Of a stretch of 64,000 nt of DNA, positions 9,419 through 18,401 are shown piece by piece. This DNA comes from Mitsuaria sp. WAJ17 (GTDB lineage: Bacteria > Pseudomonadota > Gammaproteobacteria > Burkholderiales > Burkholderiaceae_C), in contig NZ_JACJUG010000019.1 of the NCBI RefSeq assembly GCF_014174515.1, forward strand, positions 1-64,000, read 5' to 3'. Within the stretch, counting starts at the first letter, position 1. Every line of letters starts with the position of its first letter. The notes beneath the pieces were generated by a model. The model ran no database searches. It had not been told where the DNA came from and saw only the letters and a list, made by a program, of their open reading frames with translations. The position numbers and the translations under genes were made by a program.

Positions 9419-9434
9419 GGGGTCAGGCCTTGAC
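9419..9434. repeat. Variant copy of the dispersed GGGGTCAGG(C/T)CTTGAC motif
   Basis: GGGGTCAGGCCTTGAC lies 15 bases past the cca stop in the convergent gap before midA. It differs by one base from the copy at 29772-29787. Confidence 0.45.
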
Positions 9435-9511
9435 TGGCCGGTCGCCCGAGCGCACCAAGGCCTGCCTCCCTCACAGACGCGGGCGCGATGCGCCACATGC
9501 CAGCCCTGTCA

Positions 9512-10627
9512 TCAGAGCGTGTGGCTTCGGTCTCCGCGGGTGAAGCCGATGGCCTCGAACTCCGGCCCCGCCACAAAGCCGATCACCTTGAACAGCTCGC
9601 CCATCTCGTGTTCGGCCAGCAGTTTGTGCGCCATGGTGCGCGCGGGCAGAGAGGCCTGCGCCATCAGTTCGATCAGGCCGCAGTTGATGAGGAAATTGGC
9701 CTGGCTGGTGTAGCCCAGCACCTGCAGGCCGGCGTCCTGCCCAGCCAAGGCGACGCCGGTGAAGTTGACGTGGGCGGTGATGTCCTTGTCGCCCACGCGC
9801 TGCAGCGGGTCGGGGTCGGCCTGGTGCAGGTAGTGGCACATCAGCGTGCCGCCGCTGCGCTGAGGGTGGTAGTACTCGGCCTCGGGAAAGCCATAGTCGA
9901 TGAAGAAGGCGGCGCCGCGCTCCAGCTGCGCCGCAAGGGTCCGTACAAAGGCCTCGGCCTGGGCGTGCAGCTCGGTCAGGAAGCCCGGAACGAAGCCGTC
10001 CGGCGGCGCACAGGGGGGCTGCAGGGCTGTTGGGCGGTCGGCCCAGCCCAGGCCCTCGCCCTCGCACACCACGCCGCGTTCCAGCCACCGGCTGCCGTCG
10101 AAACGGATGAGCTGCACAGGCATGGCGTCCAGCACCTCGTTGCCCACCACCACGCCGCTGAAGCGATCGGGCAGCGCGTCCAGCCAGACCAGCTTGTGGG
10201 CCCAGGGCTTCAGACGTTCGGCCTGGCGCGCACGCAGCGTGCCAGAGAGGTCCACGATCACATAGCGGCGCACGGCCTCGCCCAGCGTCGAGAGCAGCTG
10301 CTCCGCCAGTGCGCCGGTGCCGGCGCCGAACTCCCAGACCTCGTCGGTGGCGGTCTGACTCAAGGCCTGAGCCACCTGGGCGGCAAGCGCCTGGCCGAAG
10401 AGCGGTGACAGCTCCGGCGCGGTGACGAAGTCGGAACCGCCGTCAGGCAGCAGACCGAATTTCTGGCGACCGCCGCTGTAGTAGCCATACTCCGGCGCGT
10501 AGAGCGCCGTGCTCATGAACTGGTCGAAGGGCCACCAGCCCTCGCTGGCCAGGCGTTCACGGATCAGGTGCTGCAGGGGCGAGCCGGTCTCGGCGCCCTG
10601 CGGCCTGGAGCTATCGTTCGCTGACAT
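9512..10627 (-). CDS. MidA/NDUFAF7-family SAM-dependent methyltransferase
   Basis: A 371-residue class I methyltransferase of the DUF185 (MidA, human NDUFAF7) family. Markers are FDQFMSTALYAPEYGYYSGG near the start, the SAM-binding EFGAGTGALAEQLL, and VVVGNEVLDAMPV, which is diagnostic of the family. NDUFAF7 methylates an arginine of respiratory complex I; bacterial members are assumed to act on protein targets. The ATG at 10627 is used; further upstream the frame runs antisense through another gene. It follows the GGDEF-EAL gene by 43 bases on the same strand. Confidence 0.9.
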   Translation of the reverse strand: MSANDSSRPQGAETGSPLQHLIRERLASEGWWPFDQFMSTALYAPEYGYYSGGRQKFGLLPDGGSDFVTAPELSPLFGQALAAQVAQALSQTATDEVWEFGAGTGALAEQLLSTLGEAVRRYVIVDLSGTLRARQAERLKPWAHKLVWLDALPDRFSGVVVGNEVLDAMPVQLIRFDGSRWLERGVVCEGEGLGWADRPTALQPPCAPPDGFVPGFLTELHAQAEAFVRTLAAQLERGAAFFIDYGFPEAEYYHPQRSGGTLMCHYLHQADPDPLQRVGDKDITAHVNFTGVALAGQDAGLQVLGYTSQANFLINCGLIELMAQASLPARTMAHKLLAEHEMGELFKVIGFVAGPEFEAIGFTRGDRSHTL

Positions 10628-10670
10628 GCGGGCATTGTAGGGACCGGGCCGCTTGCTGCGCGCCTGTCCT

Positions 10671-12776
10671 TCAGGGGGCGGCGCGGCGCAGGCCCAGCCA
10701 GCGCTCGAAGTCAGTCGCAGGCATGGGCGGGCCGATGAGCTCGCCCTGCAGGCTGTGGCAGCCCCAATCACCCAGCAGGCGCGCCTGCGCGGGGTCCCGC
10801 ACGCCCTCGGCGCTGACCTGCAGGCCCAGGCCCAGGCCCATCTGCACGATGGCTCGGGTGATGGCCTCGGCCTTGCCATCACCGGGCAGGCCGGCCACGA
10901 AGCTCTGGTCGATCTTGAGCTTGTCCACCGGCAGCCGGCCCAGGTGGGACAGCGAGGTGTAGCCCGTCCCGAAGTCATCCACCGAGATGCTCAGCCCCTG
11001 GGCGCGCAGCGCCTGCAGCAAGGCCGGCACACGCTCGATGTCGTCCATGAGCATGCGTTCCGTGAGCTCCAGCTCCAGCCACGTTCCCGGCACGCCGGCA
11101 TCCTGCAGGACCAGGGCCACGACGCGGTCGAAGTCTTCCAGGCGGAACTGCATGCTGCTGAGGTTGACCGCGATGGGCACCGCAGCGACACCACGCTCAT
11201 GCCAGTCCCGGCTCTGGCGCGCAGCCTCGCGCATCACCCATTCGCTGAGCGGCAACATCAGGCGATGGCGCTCAGCCACATCGATGAAGGCCTCGGGCGT
11301 CAGCAGGCCGCGCTGCGGATGGCGCCAGCGAAGCAGGGCCTCGGCTCCCCGCAGCTGGCCGGTGCGTGCATCGACCTGGGGCTGGTAGAAGAGCTGGAAC
11401 TCGTCGCGGGTGAGGGCCAGGGCGAGCTCGGCCTCCAGCACAAGGTCGGCATAGGCGCGCTCGGCCAGCTCGGGCTCAAAGAAGCGGTAGTTGGCGCGAC
11501 CGCTGGCCTTGGCCAGGTACATGGCGGCGTCCGCATGCTGGATCAGCTCCTCGGCACTGGAGCCGTGCTCGGGATACATGGCCACACCGATGGAGGGTGT
11601 CACCGAAAGGTCGCGCCCATCCGCCTGCACCGGCACCTCCACCACCGCCAGCAGGGCGGACAGCACGGCCTGCACGTCGGCACGGCTGCGGACATCGGCC
11701 AGCAGCACCACGAATTCATCGCCGCCAAAGCGGCCCACAAGGTCCGTGCTGCGCAGGCAGGCACTGACGCGATCGGCCACCGTGCCCAGGACCTTATCGC
11801 CCTCCAGGTGGCCCAGCGAGTCGTTGACGCGCTTGAAGTTGTCCAGGTCGATGAAGAGCAGGGCCAGCGAGCGCTGCGGCACATGGGCGTCGTCCAGCCG
11901 GGCCTGCATGCGTTCCATGAAGGCGGCACGGTTCAACAGCTGGGTCAGGGGATCGTGATGGGCCAGGTGGTGGATGCGGGCCTGCGTGGCAAGCTGCTCG
12001 CGGATGTCGCGGATGATGGTCATGCGCAGGCGCTCGCCCTGGCGCTCCAGCGTACGCACGATGAATTCCACCGGGATGCGCTCGCCGCTGCGATGCAGGA
12101 TGGCGGATTCATAGCGCAGCTCCTGGCCAGCCATCATCACGCTGCTGACCTTGGGCCGCATGTCCGGCGCGACGAAGTCCAGGGCCGGCTGCCCGACCAG
12201 CTCGTCCAGCCGGTAGCCGACCAGCTCGCACAGCGGCGGATTGGCGTCGGTGATGATGCCGCCCTTGTGGAAGAGGATGCCCTCCACCGTGGCCTGCATG
12301 AATTTGTCGAGGCGCGCCTCGGATTCGCGCATGGCAGCTTCGGCGCAGCGCCGCTCGCTGATGTCATTGATCAGCACGAAAGCGCCGATGATCGGACTGC
12401 CCGGCCCCTGCCCCGGCGCGAACTGCGGCAGCAGATTGACCTCCAGCCAACGCGGGCGACCGTCCGGCGCCTGCATCTGCCGTTCGTAGCGCACGGCCTC
12501 GCCGCGCTGCATGACCTGGTCCACATAGGGCTGAATCTGGCGCGCGGCTTCCTCGCCGATGACCTCGGCAAAGGTCCGCCCCAGCACTGACTGGGTGCTG
12601 TGGCCGAAAGTGCGGGCATAGGCGAGGTTGGCGAAGCGGCAGTGGAAGGTGCGGGCTTCGTAGAGCGCCATCAGCACGGGCACGTTGTCGGCCAGCAGGC
12701 GCAGCATCTGCGCCTCTTCGAGAGCGCCGCGAAGGGCGCGCTGCAGCTCGTCCAGTGCCGTGTCGCCCTCGGCCAT
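10671..12776 (-). CDS. PAS-PAS-GGDEF-EAL cyclic-di-GMP protein
   Basis: A 701-residue cytoplasmic signalling protein. Two PAS sensor domains (about 24 to 140 and 150 to 265) precede a GGDEF domain with intact catalytic RFGGDEF and an inhibitory I-site RSTD five residues upstream, so it can probably make and be feedback-inhibited by c-di-GMP. The EAL domain starts with GAEALLRW and retains ELELTE, DDFGTGYTSL and KIDQSFV, so phosphodiesterase activity is also possible. The start at 12776 overlaps by one base the stop of the upstream uracil-DNA glycosylase gene (TGATG), indicating an operon. Which activity dominates cannot be read from sequence. Confidence 0.94.
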   Translation of the reverse strand: MAEGDTALDELQRALRGALEEAQMLRLLADNVPVLMALYEARTFHCRFANLAYARTFGHSTQSVLGRTFAEVIGEEAARQIQPYVDQVMQRGEAVRYERQMQAPDGRPRWLEVNLLPQFAPGQGPGSPIIGAFVLINDISERRCAEAAMRESEARLDKFMQATVEGILFHKGGIITDANPPLCELVGYRLDELVGQPALDFVAPDMRPKVSSVMMAGQELRYESAILHRSGERIPVEFIVRTLERQGERLRMTIIRDIREQLATQARIHHLAHHDPLTQLLNRAAFMERMQARLDDAHVPQRSLALLFIDLDNFKRVNDSLGHLEGDKVLGTVADRVSACLRSTDLVGRFGGDEFVVLLADVRSRADVQAVLSALLAVVEVPVQADGRDLSVTPSIGVAMYPEHGSSAEELIQHADAAMYLAKASGRANYRFFEPELAERAYADLVLEAELALALTRDEFQLFYQPQVDARTGQLRGAEALLRWRHPQRGLLTPEAFIDVAERHRLMLPLSEWVMREAARQSRDWHERGVAAVPIAVNLSSMQFRLEDFDRVVALVLQDAGVPGTWLELELTERMLMDDIERVPALLQALRAQGLSISVDDFGTGYTSLSHLGRLPVDKLKIDQSFVAGLPGDGKAEAITRAIVQMGLGLGLQVSAEGVRDPAQARLLGDWGCHSLQGELIGPPMPATDFERWLGLRRAAP

Positions 12777-13696
12777 CAGCCTGCTCCCGTCTCGCCCAGC
12801 CGCTGCTGGTAGACCATGCGGGCCAGGCACAGGTCCTCCCAGGCCCGAGCCTTGTCGGGCAGGTTGCGCAGGAGGTAGGCCGGGTGGTAGCTGACCACCA
12901 CGGGGATGCCCTGGTAGTCATGCACCTGCCCACGCAGCCGGCCAATGGCTTCGCTGCGCTGAAGCAGGGTCTGCACGGCAAAGCGACCCAGCGCCAGGAT
13001 GATGCGGGGCTTCACCAGCTCGATCTGGCGCTGCAGATAGGGCAGGCACTGGGCCAGCTCGGCAGGCTCGGGATTGCGGTTGCGCGGCGGTCGGCACTTG
13101 AGGGTGTTGGCGACGAAGACCTGCTGCGGCGCCTCGGCACTGCCGCGGCCCAGGCCCAGGGCGCGCAGCATATTGTCCAGCAGCTTGCCGGCCTGGCCGA
13201 CGAAAGGCTCCCCCTGTAGGTCCTCCTGCTCGCCAGGGGCCTCGCCGATGATCATCCAGTGGGCCTGCTCGTGGCCCACGCCGAAGACCGTCCGCTGCCG
13301 TCCTTCGCAAAGCCCGCAGGCGCGGCAGGACGCGACGCTGTCGCGCAGCTGGACCCAGTCCATGGTCTGGATGGCATGGGCGCGCTCGCCCTGCGCCGCA
13401 ACCAACGCTGCAGGCAGGAGGGTCTGCAGAGGGCTCGCAGCCGGCGGCTCGGCCGGCGCTGGCATGGGCGCGGGGGCTGGCGCCAGCACCGGGCGGGCGG
13501 GCGCGGCCTGGCGGGCACCACCACCACCACCGGCAGCCTCCAGCGCCGGCTCGCGCAGCGTTCGAGACGGCGCTGGGCGCTCGGCGAGGGGCTGCTCCGA
13601 AGCCGGGGCCGGATCGCTCAAGGCGTCGGGCAGCGGCATCCAGACCTTGAGGCCCATGGCCTCCAGCATTGCGCGTTGACGGGCATCCCAGCTCAC
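12776..13696 (-). CDS. Uracil-DNA glycosylase, family 4 (iron-sulfur)
   Basis: Removes uracil from DNA. The C-terminal 200 residues hold the family-4 hallmarks: CRACGLCEGR with iron-sulfur ligands, motif A GEAPGEQEDLQGEPFVGQAG, TLKCRPPRNRNP, a further Cys in AQCLPYLQ, and motif B SYHPAYLLRN. The first 100 residues are a Pro/Ala-rich linker of low complexity, common in Burkholderiales versions. Total length is 306 residues. It sits between rimI upstream and the c-di-GMP gene downstream, overlapping the latter by one base. Confidence 0.93.
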   Translation of the reverse strand: MSWDARQRAMLEAMGLKVWMPLPDALSDPAPASEQPLAERPAPSRTLREPALEAAGGGGGARQAAPARPVLAPAPAPMPAPAEPPAASPLQTLLPAALVAAQGERAHAIQTMDWVQLRDSVASCRACGLCEGRQRTVFGVGHEQAHWMIIGEAPGEQEDLQGEPFVGQAGKLLDNMLRALGLGRGSAEAPQQVFVANTLKCRPPRNRNPEPAELAQCLPYLQRQIELVKPRIILALGRFAVQTLLQRSEAIGRLRGQVHDYQGIPVVVSYHPAYLLRNLPDKARAWEDLCLARMVYQQRLGETGAG

Positions 13697-13754
13697 AGGC
13701 GGGCCCTCAGCGCGGCACGGGGCAGGTGTGAGGCGGGCTGGCGGGCGGCAAGTC

Positions 13755-14258
13755 TCAAGGCTGCGCCTCCGGATTCAGGGGCTGTGCGGCCAGCTGCAGG
13801 CTCATCAGCACGGCATCTTCGCGCTGGCCCTGTGCGGCGGGGTAGTAGGCGCGGCGCTGGCCGACCTCGGCAAAGCCGTAGCGGCGATACAGCTGGCGCG
13901 CCCGCTCATTGCCCTGCCGCACCTCCAGCCACAGCTGCAGGCAGCCGGACTGGCGGCACAGCCGGCACAGGGCGTCCAGCATTTGGCGGGCATGGCCGCG
14001 CCCCTGCGCTGCGGGCGCCACGCTGATGTTCAGCAGATGCATCTCGTCCACGCCCTGCAGGGCCAGGAAATAGCCCGCCGCCGTATCACCGTCGTCCAGC
14101 AGCCAAGCCTCATAGCCGGCTACGAGGGAATCGATGAAGTTGCCGCGGGTCCAGGGGAACTCATAGACCTGGTTCTCGATGGCCAGCACCGCGTCCAGGT
14201 CAGGGATCTGCATGCGTCGCAGCAAGGGCGCAGGCGACGCGGCCAGGCAGGCGCTCAC
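13755..14258 (-). CDS. rimI: Ribosomal protein S18 alanine N-acetyltransferase RimI
   Basis: A GNAT acetyltransferase that modifies the N-terminal Ala of ribosomal protein S18. The core has AIENQVYEFPWTRGNF, acetyl-CoA-binding VAPAAQGRGHARQML and the NERARQLYRRYGFAEVGQRRAYY block, a near-perfect RimI signature. I use the GTG at 14258, giving 167 residues, the family length; an ATG at about 14213 would give 152. A shorter frame in another register occupies the 50 bases after tsaB. The tsaB-rimI order is conserved in many proteobacteria. Confidence 0.92.
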   Translation of the reverse strand: MSACLAASPAPLLRRMQIPDLDAVLAIENQVYEFPWTRGNFIDSLVAGYEAWLLDDGDTAAGYFLALQGVDEMHLLNISVAPAAQGRGHARQMLDALCRLCRQSGCLQLWLEVRQGNERARQLYRRYGFAEVGQRRAYYPAAQGQREDAVLMSLQLAAQPLNPEAQP

Positions 14259-14307
14259 GTGCGAGCCTCCACGCCCTCGGCGAGCCGCGGCCTGTCCAGG
14301 CGGGAAC

Positions 14308-15030
14308 TCATGCCACCCCCTTGGCGGCCTGGCGCTCGGCGGTGGTCTGGGCGACCTTGTCTCGCACATAGACCGGCACGGCCTCGGCGGCGTCGATCGC
14401 AGTGCCAGCCAGGAAGGCCTGGCGGGCCAGCGAGCCCAGGGCTGCGGCGCGCGAACGCGCCTGCGAGGCCTGCACAAGGCCGGCCGGCAGTACCGGTGCC
14501 AGCTCCTGGGCAAAGACGGTCAGCGCATTGCCGGCGGCAGCCTGCGGCGGCAGATCGCGCAGGGCTTCGATCAAGGCCGGCAGGCCATACAGGGCCGGTG
14601 CACGCAAGGTATCCCAGCGATCACCTTGCCAGCAATAGGCGGCGGCATAGACCTCGTTCATGCGAGCGTCCATCAGCACCCAGCAGATGCCCGGGAGGCC
14701 AGCAGGGCCCTGCTGCAGGCGGAGGTCCTCGGCCACCAGCAGGAGGCTGTCAACGGGGATGACGGGCCTGGCAGCACCAAAGGCCAGCCCCTGGGCCACG
14801 GCGCAGGCGGTGCGCAAGCCGGTGAAGGCGCCAGGGCCGGCGGCAAACGCGATGGCATCCAGCTGCGCCAGCTCCAGGCCGGCCTGAGCCAGAAGGGCCA
14901 TGGCCTGCGGCACCATCTGCTCGCTGGCGCGGCCCCCCCCCTCGCTTTCATGGGCGTGCAGCCCGGACTCGAGGCTCAAGGCCACGACCAGGGTTTCGGT
15001 GGAACTATCCAGAGCCAGCAGAGAAGACAT
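14308..15030 (-). CDS. tsaB: tRNA threonylcarbamoyladenosine biosynthesis protein TsaB
   Basis: Partner of TsaD in making the t6A modification of ANN-decoding tRNAs. The 240-residue protein opens with LLALDSSTETLVVAL, an ASKHA-fold start, and has the family motif AFAAGPGAFTGLRTACAVAQGLA. The ATG at 15030 is used. It is co-directional with rimI, and the Sua5-type enzyme for the first t6A step is encoded 3 kb away in this window, separated by the esterase block. Confidence 0.95.
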   Translation of the reverse strand: MSSLLALDSSTETLVVALSLESGLHAHESEGGGRASEQMVPQAMALLAQAGLELAQLDAIAFAAGPGAFTGLRTACAVAQGLAFGAARPVIPVDSLLLVAEDLRLQQGPAGLPGICWVLMDARMNEVYAAAYCWQGDRWDTLRAPALYGLPALIEALRDLPPQAAAGNALTVFAQELAPVLPAGLVQASQARSRAAALGSLARQAFLAGTAIDAAEAVPVYVRDKVAQTTAERQAAKGVA

Positions 15031-15130
15031 GGATGCAGTGTAGCGGCCCACCTCTCCCGAAGCAGGCCGCCTCCCCCATCGTCAGGGGATGGGCGCCGCG
15101 GCGGGCGGCGCCTCCGGGCTCAGGACACGA

Positions 15131-15805
15131 TCAGAAGCTGTAACCCAGCGACAAGCAGTAGACCGTGGGGCGGAAGTTGATCCGCGTGCTGCGGGTGATC
15201 TCGCCTTCGCGGGTCTGGGTCACGGCGGTCATGTCGCTCTTGACGTCGGCCCGGGCGACGGTGGCGACCAAGGACCAGTGCTTGTCGTACAGGACCGTCA
15301 GGCCCACATGGCCGGCCAGACCCCAGGAGTCCGAAAGCTTGATGCGGGTCGGGCCACCGGATGCCGCATCGCCCGATGGGGTGCTGCGCGTCCTGGTGAA
15401 GCGGGTGTAGTTGATCCCCAGGCCCACGAAAGGCTGGACCCGCTGCCACAGGTTCACGAAGTGGTAGTTGGCGAACACCGTGGGGGGCATCTGCTCGACC
15501 ACCGAGATCTGGCCGAAGGCCTGGATGAAGCCGACGCCATAGACCTTGTGCGAGGGCGGCAGGCCCAGCGCCAGCTCGGCGCTCCATTCAGGCGAGTAGC
15601 GGTAGGTGTAGCCGAAGCCCAGGGTCTCAGCCGAGCCGATGCGCAGCAGGGCACCCGGCGAGGGGATGACCGGGCCGCCGGACAGCGGGGGCATGGTGGC
15701 ATCGACGTCGACGTGCGCGCCGCCGAGGTAAACGGTGTGCTGAGCCTGGGCGCCCGCAGTTGCAAAGGCCAGCAGGCCGGCACACAGGATGTGGTTTGCT
15801 TTCAT
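15131..15805 (-). CDS. OmpW-family outer membrane protein
   Basis: A 224-residue protein with a signal peptide (MKANHILCAGLLAFATAGAQA) and alternating beta strands ending in a terminal Phe (LSLGYSF), the outer-membrane insertion signal. Family markers are GFGYTYRYSPEWSAELALGLPPSHKVYG, a PPTVFANYHF block and VGLGINYT, typical of the eight-stranded OmpW barrel, which forms a narrow hydrophobic channel. Compared with typical OmpW the N-terminal region is somewhat shorter. It follows an exported lipase by 25 bases, so it may assist uptake of the lipase products. Confidence 0.88.
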   Translation of the reverse strand: MKANHILCAGLLAFATAGAQAQHTVYLGGAHVDVDATMPPLSGGPVIPSPGALLRIGSAETLGFGYTYRYSPEWSAELALGLPPSHKVYGVGFIQAFGQISVVEQMPPTVFANYHFVNLWQRVQPFVGLGINYTRFTRTRSTPSGDAASGGPTRIKLSDSWGLAGHVGLTVLYDKHWSLVATVARADVKSDMTAVTQTREGEITRSTRINFRPTVYCLSLGYSF

Positions 15806-15830
15806 GTCTTGATGCTCCTGGATGTCGTCT

Positions 15831-17189
15831 TCAGATGCCGGCGGCCATCACTTGCTGGAAGAAGCCGCGTGCCAGGGCGTTGCAAAACGGCGGCACGAGC
15901 GCACCGTGGTACTGGGCTTGGGCCGAGGCGCCGGCCGCTGCCTTGGCCTGCTGGAAGCCGTAGTAAACGGTCTGGCCCGCGACGCCAGCGGGCAGGCTGC
16001 TGAGGTTCTCCAGGTCATAGGTGCCCATCAGGGGCATGCCACGGGCCTTGAGGTCAGCCGCCGCAACGCTGGTGTTGAGGTCGTAGAACACCGTGGGATC
16101 GGCCTTGCCGCCACACAGGGCGATGGGGCGCTTGGTGTTCAGGCCCAGCAGGGTGTTGGTCTGCAGGGCCTTGCGGAAGTTGGAGGTGGCGTAGCTGGCC
16201 TTGAAGCTGTCCTTGAGCAGGCCGCCCGCGCCAAAGAGTTTGGTGAAGGTCGGATCGGCGGGCAGCTTGCCGGAGGCCATCAGGTCAGCGATGGGGGTGT
16301 CCGTGGGCAGCAGGGTCTCGGCTGAGGCATCGAAGGGCGCCTGGTAGGCCTCGCCGGGCGTGGCGTAGATGTTGCCGTAGGACTTCTGGTAGCTGGTCAG
16401 TTGCAGCACCGAGAAAATCGTGGCGCCGGCATTGGCTTGCACGTTGACCACGGCGTCACCGAAGCCCACCAGGTTGTAGGGACCGGACATGGGCGCGGAG
16501 GCCGTGACCTTGAACTCGCTGCCGTAGTCTCTCTCGATGATCTTGTGCGTGGCCAGGGCCACATGGCCGCCTTGCGAGTAGCCGGAGATCAGCAGCTTGT
16601 CGGAGGGCTTGGTGCTGCTCTCGGCCTTCAGGTGAGCCAGGCCGGCGCGCAGGCCGTCCACCATGTCCACGGCCTGCGCCTCGGCGTTCAGGTAGGGGTG
16701 GTAGCCCAGGCTGGAGCGCTCGTAGCCCAGGTAGTTGGGAGCGATCACGATGAAGCCCTGGGCGGCGTACATGGCCATCATCAGCGAGGCTTCGCGATTG
16801 TTGGCGACGTCAGCCAGGTTGTAGCTCTTCTGCGTGGCGGTGCCATGGGCGTACAGCAGGACGGGGCGGCTGCCCGAGCAGGCGGAATCGCTGCCGGTGG
16901 GCACCAGGACGCCCGCGGAGGCCGTGGCCGGCTGGCCTTGCGGGTCGCGGGTCATGTAGTAGACATAGCGCACGTCAACCTCGCACTTGGCCTTGCCTGA
17001 CAGGGGCTGCAGGCCGCTGGCGGAGGTACCGGCGTCAATCTGCGCCTGCGTGGCATGGCCCGCCAGCGTGCCGTAGATGATGGTGCCGCGTGCGGCGGGC
17101 GGGTCATCGCGGTTCTCGCTGGTGCCGCCTCCACAGGCGGACAGGGCTGCGACGCTGATTGCCAGCATCGCCAAATTGAACTTGCTCAT
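15831..17189 (-). CDS. Secreted lipoprotein esterase/lipase (alpha/beta hydrolase)
   Basis: A 452-residue exported hydrolase. The lipobox LSAC (Cys19) follows a short hydrophobic segment and is followed by GGG, so the protein is lipid-anchored or surface-exposed. The catalytic Ser is in ISGYSQGGHVAL and a HGT oxyanion motif sits in LYAHGTATQ, both typical of secretory lipases and related esterases. The C-terminal His was not pinned down. A perfect 14-base palindrome lies 47 to 60 bases upstream of the start and may be an operator. The OmpW-like gene is immediately downstream. Confidence 0.87.
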   Translation of the reverse strand: MSKFNLAMLAISVAALSACGGGTSENRDDPPAARGTIIYGTLAGHATQAQIDAGTSASGLQPLSGKAKCEVDVRYVYYMTRDPQGQPATASAGVLVPTGSDSACSGSRPVLLYAHGTATQKSYNLADVANNREASLMMAMYAAQGFIVIAPNYLGYERSSLGYHPYLNAEAQAVDMVDGLRAGLAHLKAESSTKPSDKLLISGYSQGGHVALATHKIIERDYGSEFKVTASAPMSGPYNLVGFGDAVVNVQANAGATIFSVLQLTSYQKSYGNIYATPGEAYQAPFDASAETLLPTDTPIADLMASGKLPADPTFTKLFGAGGLLKDSFKASYATSNFRKALQTNTLLGLNTKRPIALCGGKADPTVFYDLNTSVAAADLKARGMPLMGTYDLENLSSLPAGVAGQTVYYGFQQAKAAAGASAQAQYHGALVPPFCNALARGFFQQVMAAGI

Positions 17190-17235
17190 CGTGCGTACCT
17201 CTGCAATGGCATGGATCGGGATTCAAGAACAAAAA

Positions 17236-17249
17236 CGAACGATCGTTCG
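17236..17249. promoter_or_regulatory. Perfect palindrome upstream of the lipase gene (putative TetR-type operator)
   Basis: The sequence CGAACGATCGTTCG is a perfect 14-base inverted repeat in an A/T-rich stretch 47 bases upstream of the lipase start. Its position and form match operators of TetR-family repressors, but no such regulator is encoded nearby. Confidence 0.5.
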
Positions 17250-17303
17250 CTTTTAATGTCGAGCACTATAGGCTGCCCGGATCACGAGCCTAAGAAGTAA
17301 AAA

Positions 17304-17329
17304 CCCCGACACCGTTGCCGGTGTCGGGG
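17304..17329 (-). terminator. Rho-independent terminator after the SGNH esterase gene
   Basis: An 11-base perfect stem (CCCCGACACCG / CGGTGTCGGGG) with a TTGC loop is followed, reading the minus strand, by a run of five T. It lies 75 bases after the SGNH gene stop and separates that gene from the lipase gene. Confidence 0.88.
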
Positions 17330-17403
17330 CGGAATCAGCGAACTTGAGGATGCCCTGCTGAGCGGCCTGGAGGCCGCGCCAACGGGGAGTGCCTACGCTG
17401 CCG

Positions 17404-18381
17404 TCAGAGCGGATTGCGGAGCACGCGGGACAGCGCCAGGTTGCCCAGGGTGGAATGCCCGGCCGGGCCGAAGCGGCGGTCGTCGGCCCACAGATAGGTC
17501 TGGACCGTTGCCCCGCCGACCAGTGTGCTCATCGAGCAGTTGGGCAGGCTCACCGAGGCCTGGCAGGCCGGGTTCATGATGTCCGTGAGGCCGTACTGGC
17601 TGGGGTACTTCGTGAGGGATGTCGACATGTCGTCGCCCAGCACCAGCGCGCCCAGGCGACCGTCGTTGAGGGCGCCCAGCGCGCGGTACAGCTCGGTGTT
17701 GAAGGCCGTCGTCAGGGCCGTCAGGAACTGGGCGCGGTTGAGCCCTTCGCGTACCGGCGGACGGTTGTTGCGCTCCTGGAAGGCAAAGGGCGTGGCACCG
17801 ACGTCAGGCAGCGACACCACCAGCGTGCGGCCGCCCGTGCGCATCATGCGCACGGCCAACTCGCCCAGTTGGCGGCCGGCATCGCCCGCGGCTTTCATCA
17901 AGTCAGCCTCGGACTGCGCCGGGTATTGCGCGTACAGGCCCAGGATGTCGTGGGTGCCGACGAACAGGGTCACCAGGGTGTGTTCCGTCATCACGTCGCT
18001 GGCCAGATAACGGTCCAGCTGCGCGCGGACGTCATCGACCTTGGCGCCGACGGCGGCCATGATGCGCCCCTGCGGCGCGGCCAGGTTGCTGGGATTGCAC
18101 TGCGGGAACACCATGCCATAGCGATTGGCCAGGGCCTGGATCCACAGGGGATTGCTGGCGCAGTCCACCGTATTGCTGACGGAGTTGATCGCGTTGACGC
18201 TGTACTTGCGGCCGTCCGCAGTCAGGACGCTGGCCTCATCACCAAAGGCGACCAGCCGGGTCGGCGCAAAAGCCTCGATGGGCTCGCTGCCCCCTCCGCA
18301 ACCGGCCAGGGCTGCCGCGGCCACCAGGCTCATCAGCAGGGCACGGGCGCTGCCTCGTGCAGCTTGCTTCAAACTCTTCAT
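17404..18381 (-). CDS. Exported SGNH-like hydrolase (lipoprotein)
   Basis: A 325-residue protein with a lipobox (LAGC followed by GGG), so it is probably lipid-anchored. The fold is suggested by block I LVAFGDEAS, a GTHD block (FVGTHDILG), VVSLPDVGATPF, and the C-terminal DDRRFGPAGHSTLGN with the catalytic Asp/His pair. Block I is unusual: the classical GDS reads GDEAS, shifting the candidate nucleophile. The start at 18381 (MKSLKQ) is preferred to an upstream ATG because it leads straight into the signal peptide. It is followed by its own terminator. Substrate unknown; secreted esters are likely. Confidence 0.82.
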   Translation of the reverse strand: MKSLKQAARGSARALLMSLVAAAALAGCGGGSEPIEAFAPTRLVAFGDEASVLTADGRKYSVNAINSVSNTVDCASNPLWIQALANRYGMVFPQCNPSNLAAPQGRIMAAVGAKVDDVRAQLDRYLASDVMTEHTLVTLFVGTHDILGLYAQYPAQSEADLMKAAGDAGRQLGELAVRMMRTGGRTLVVSLPDVGATPFAFQERNNRPPVREGLNRAQFLTALTTAFNTELYRALGALNDGRLGALVLGDDMSTSLTKYPSQYGLTDIMNPACQASVSLPNCSMSTLVGGATVQTYLWADDRRFGPAGHSTLGNLALSRVLRNPL

Positions 18382-18401
18382 GAACACTCCATCACGGGAA
18401 A

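Noticed and set aside
15092..15112. Terminator between OmpW and tsaB
   Set aside because: GGCGCCG/CGGCGCC can pair, but no T run follows on either strand.
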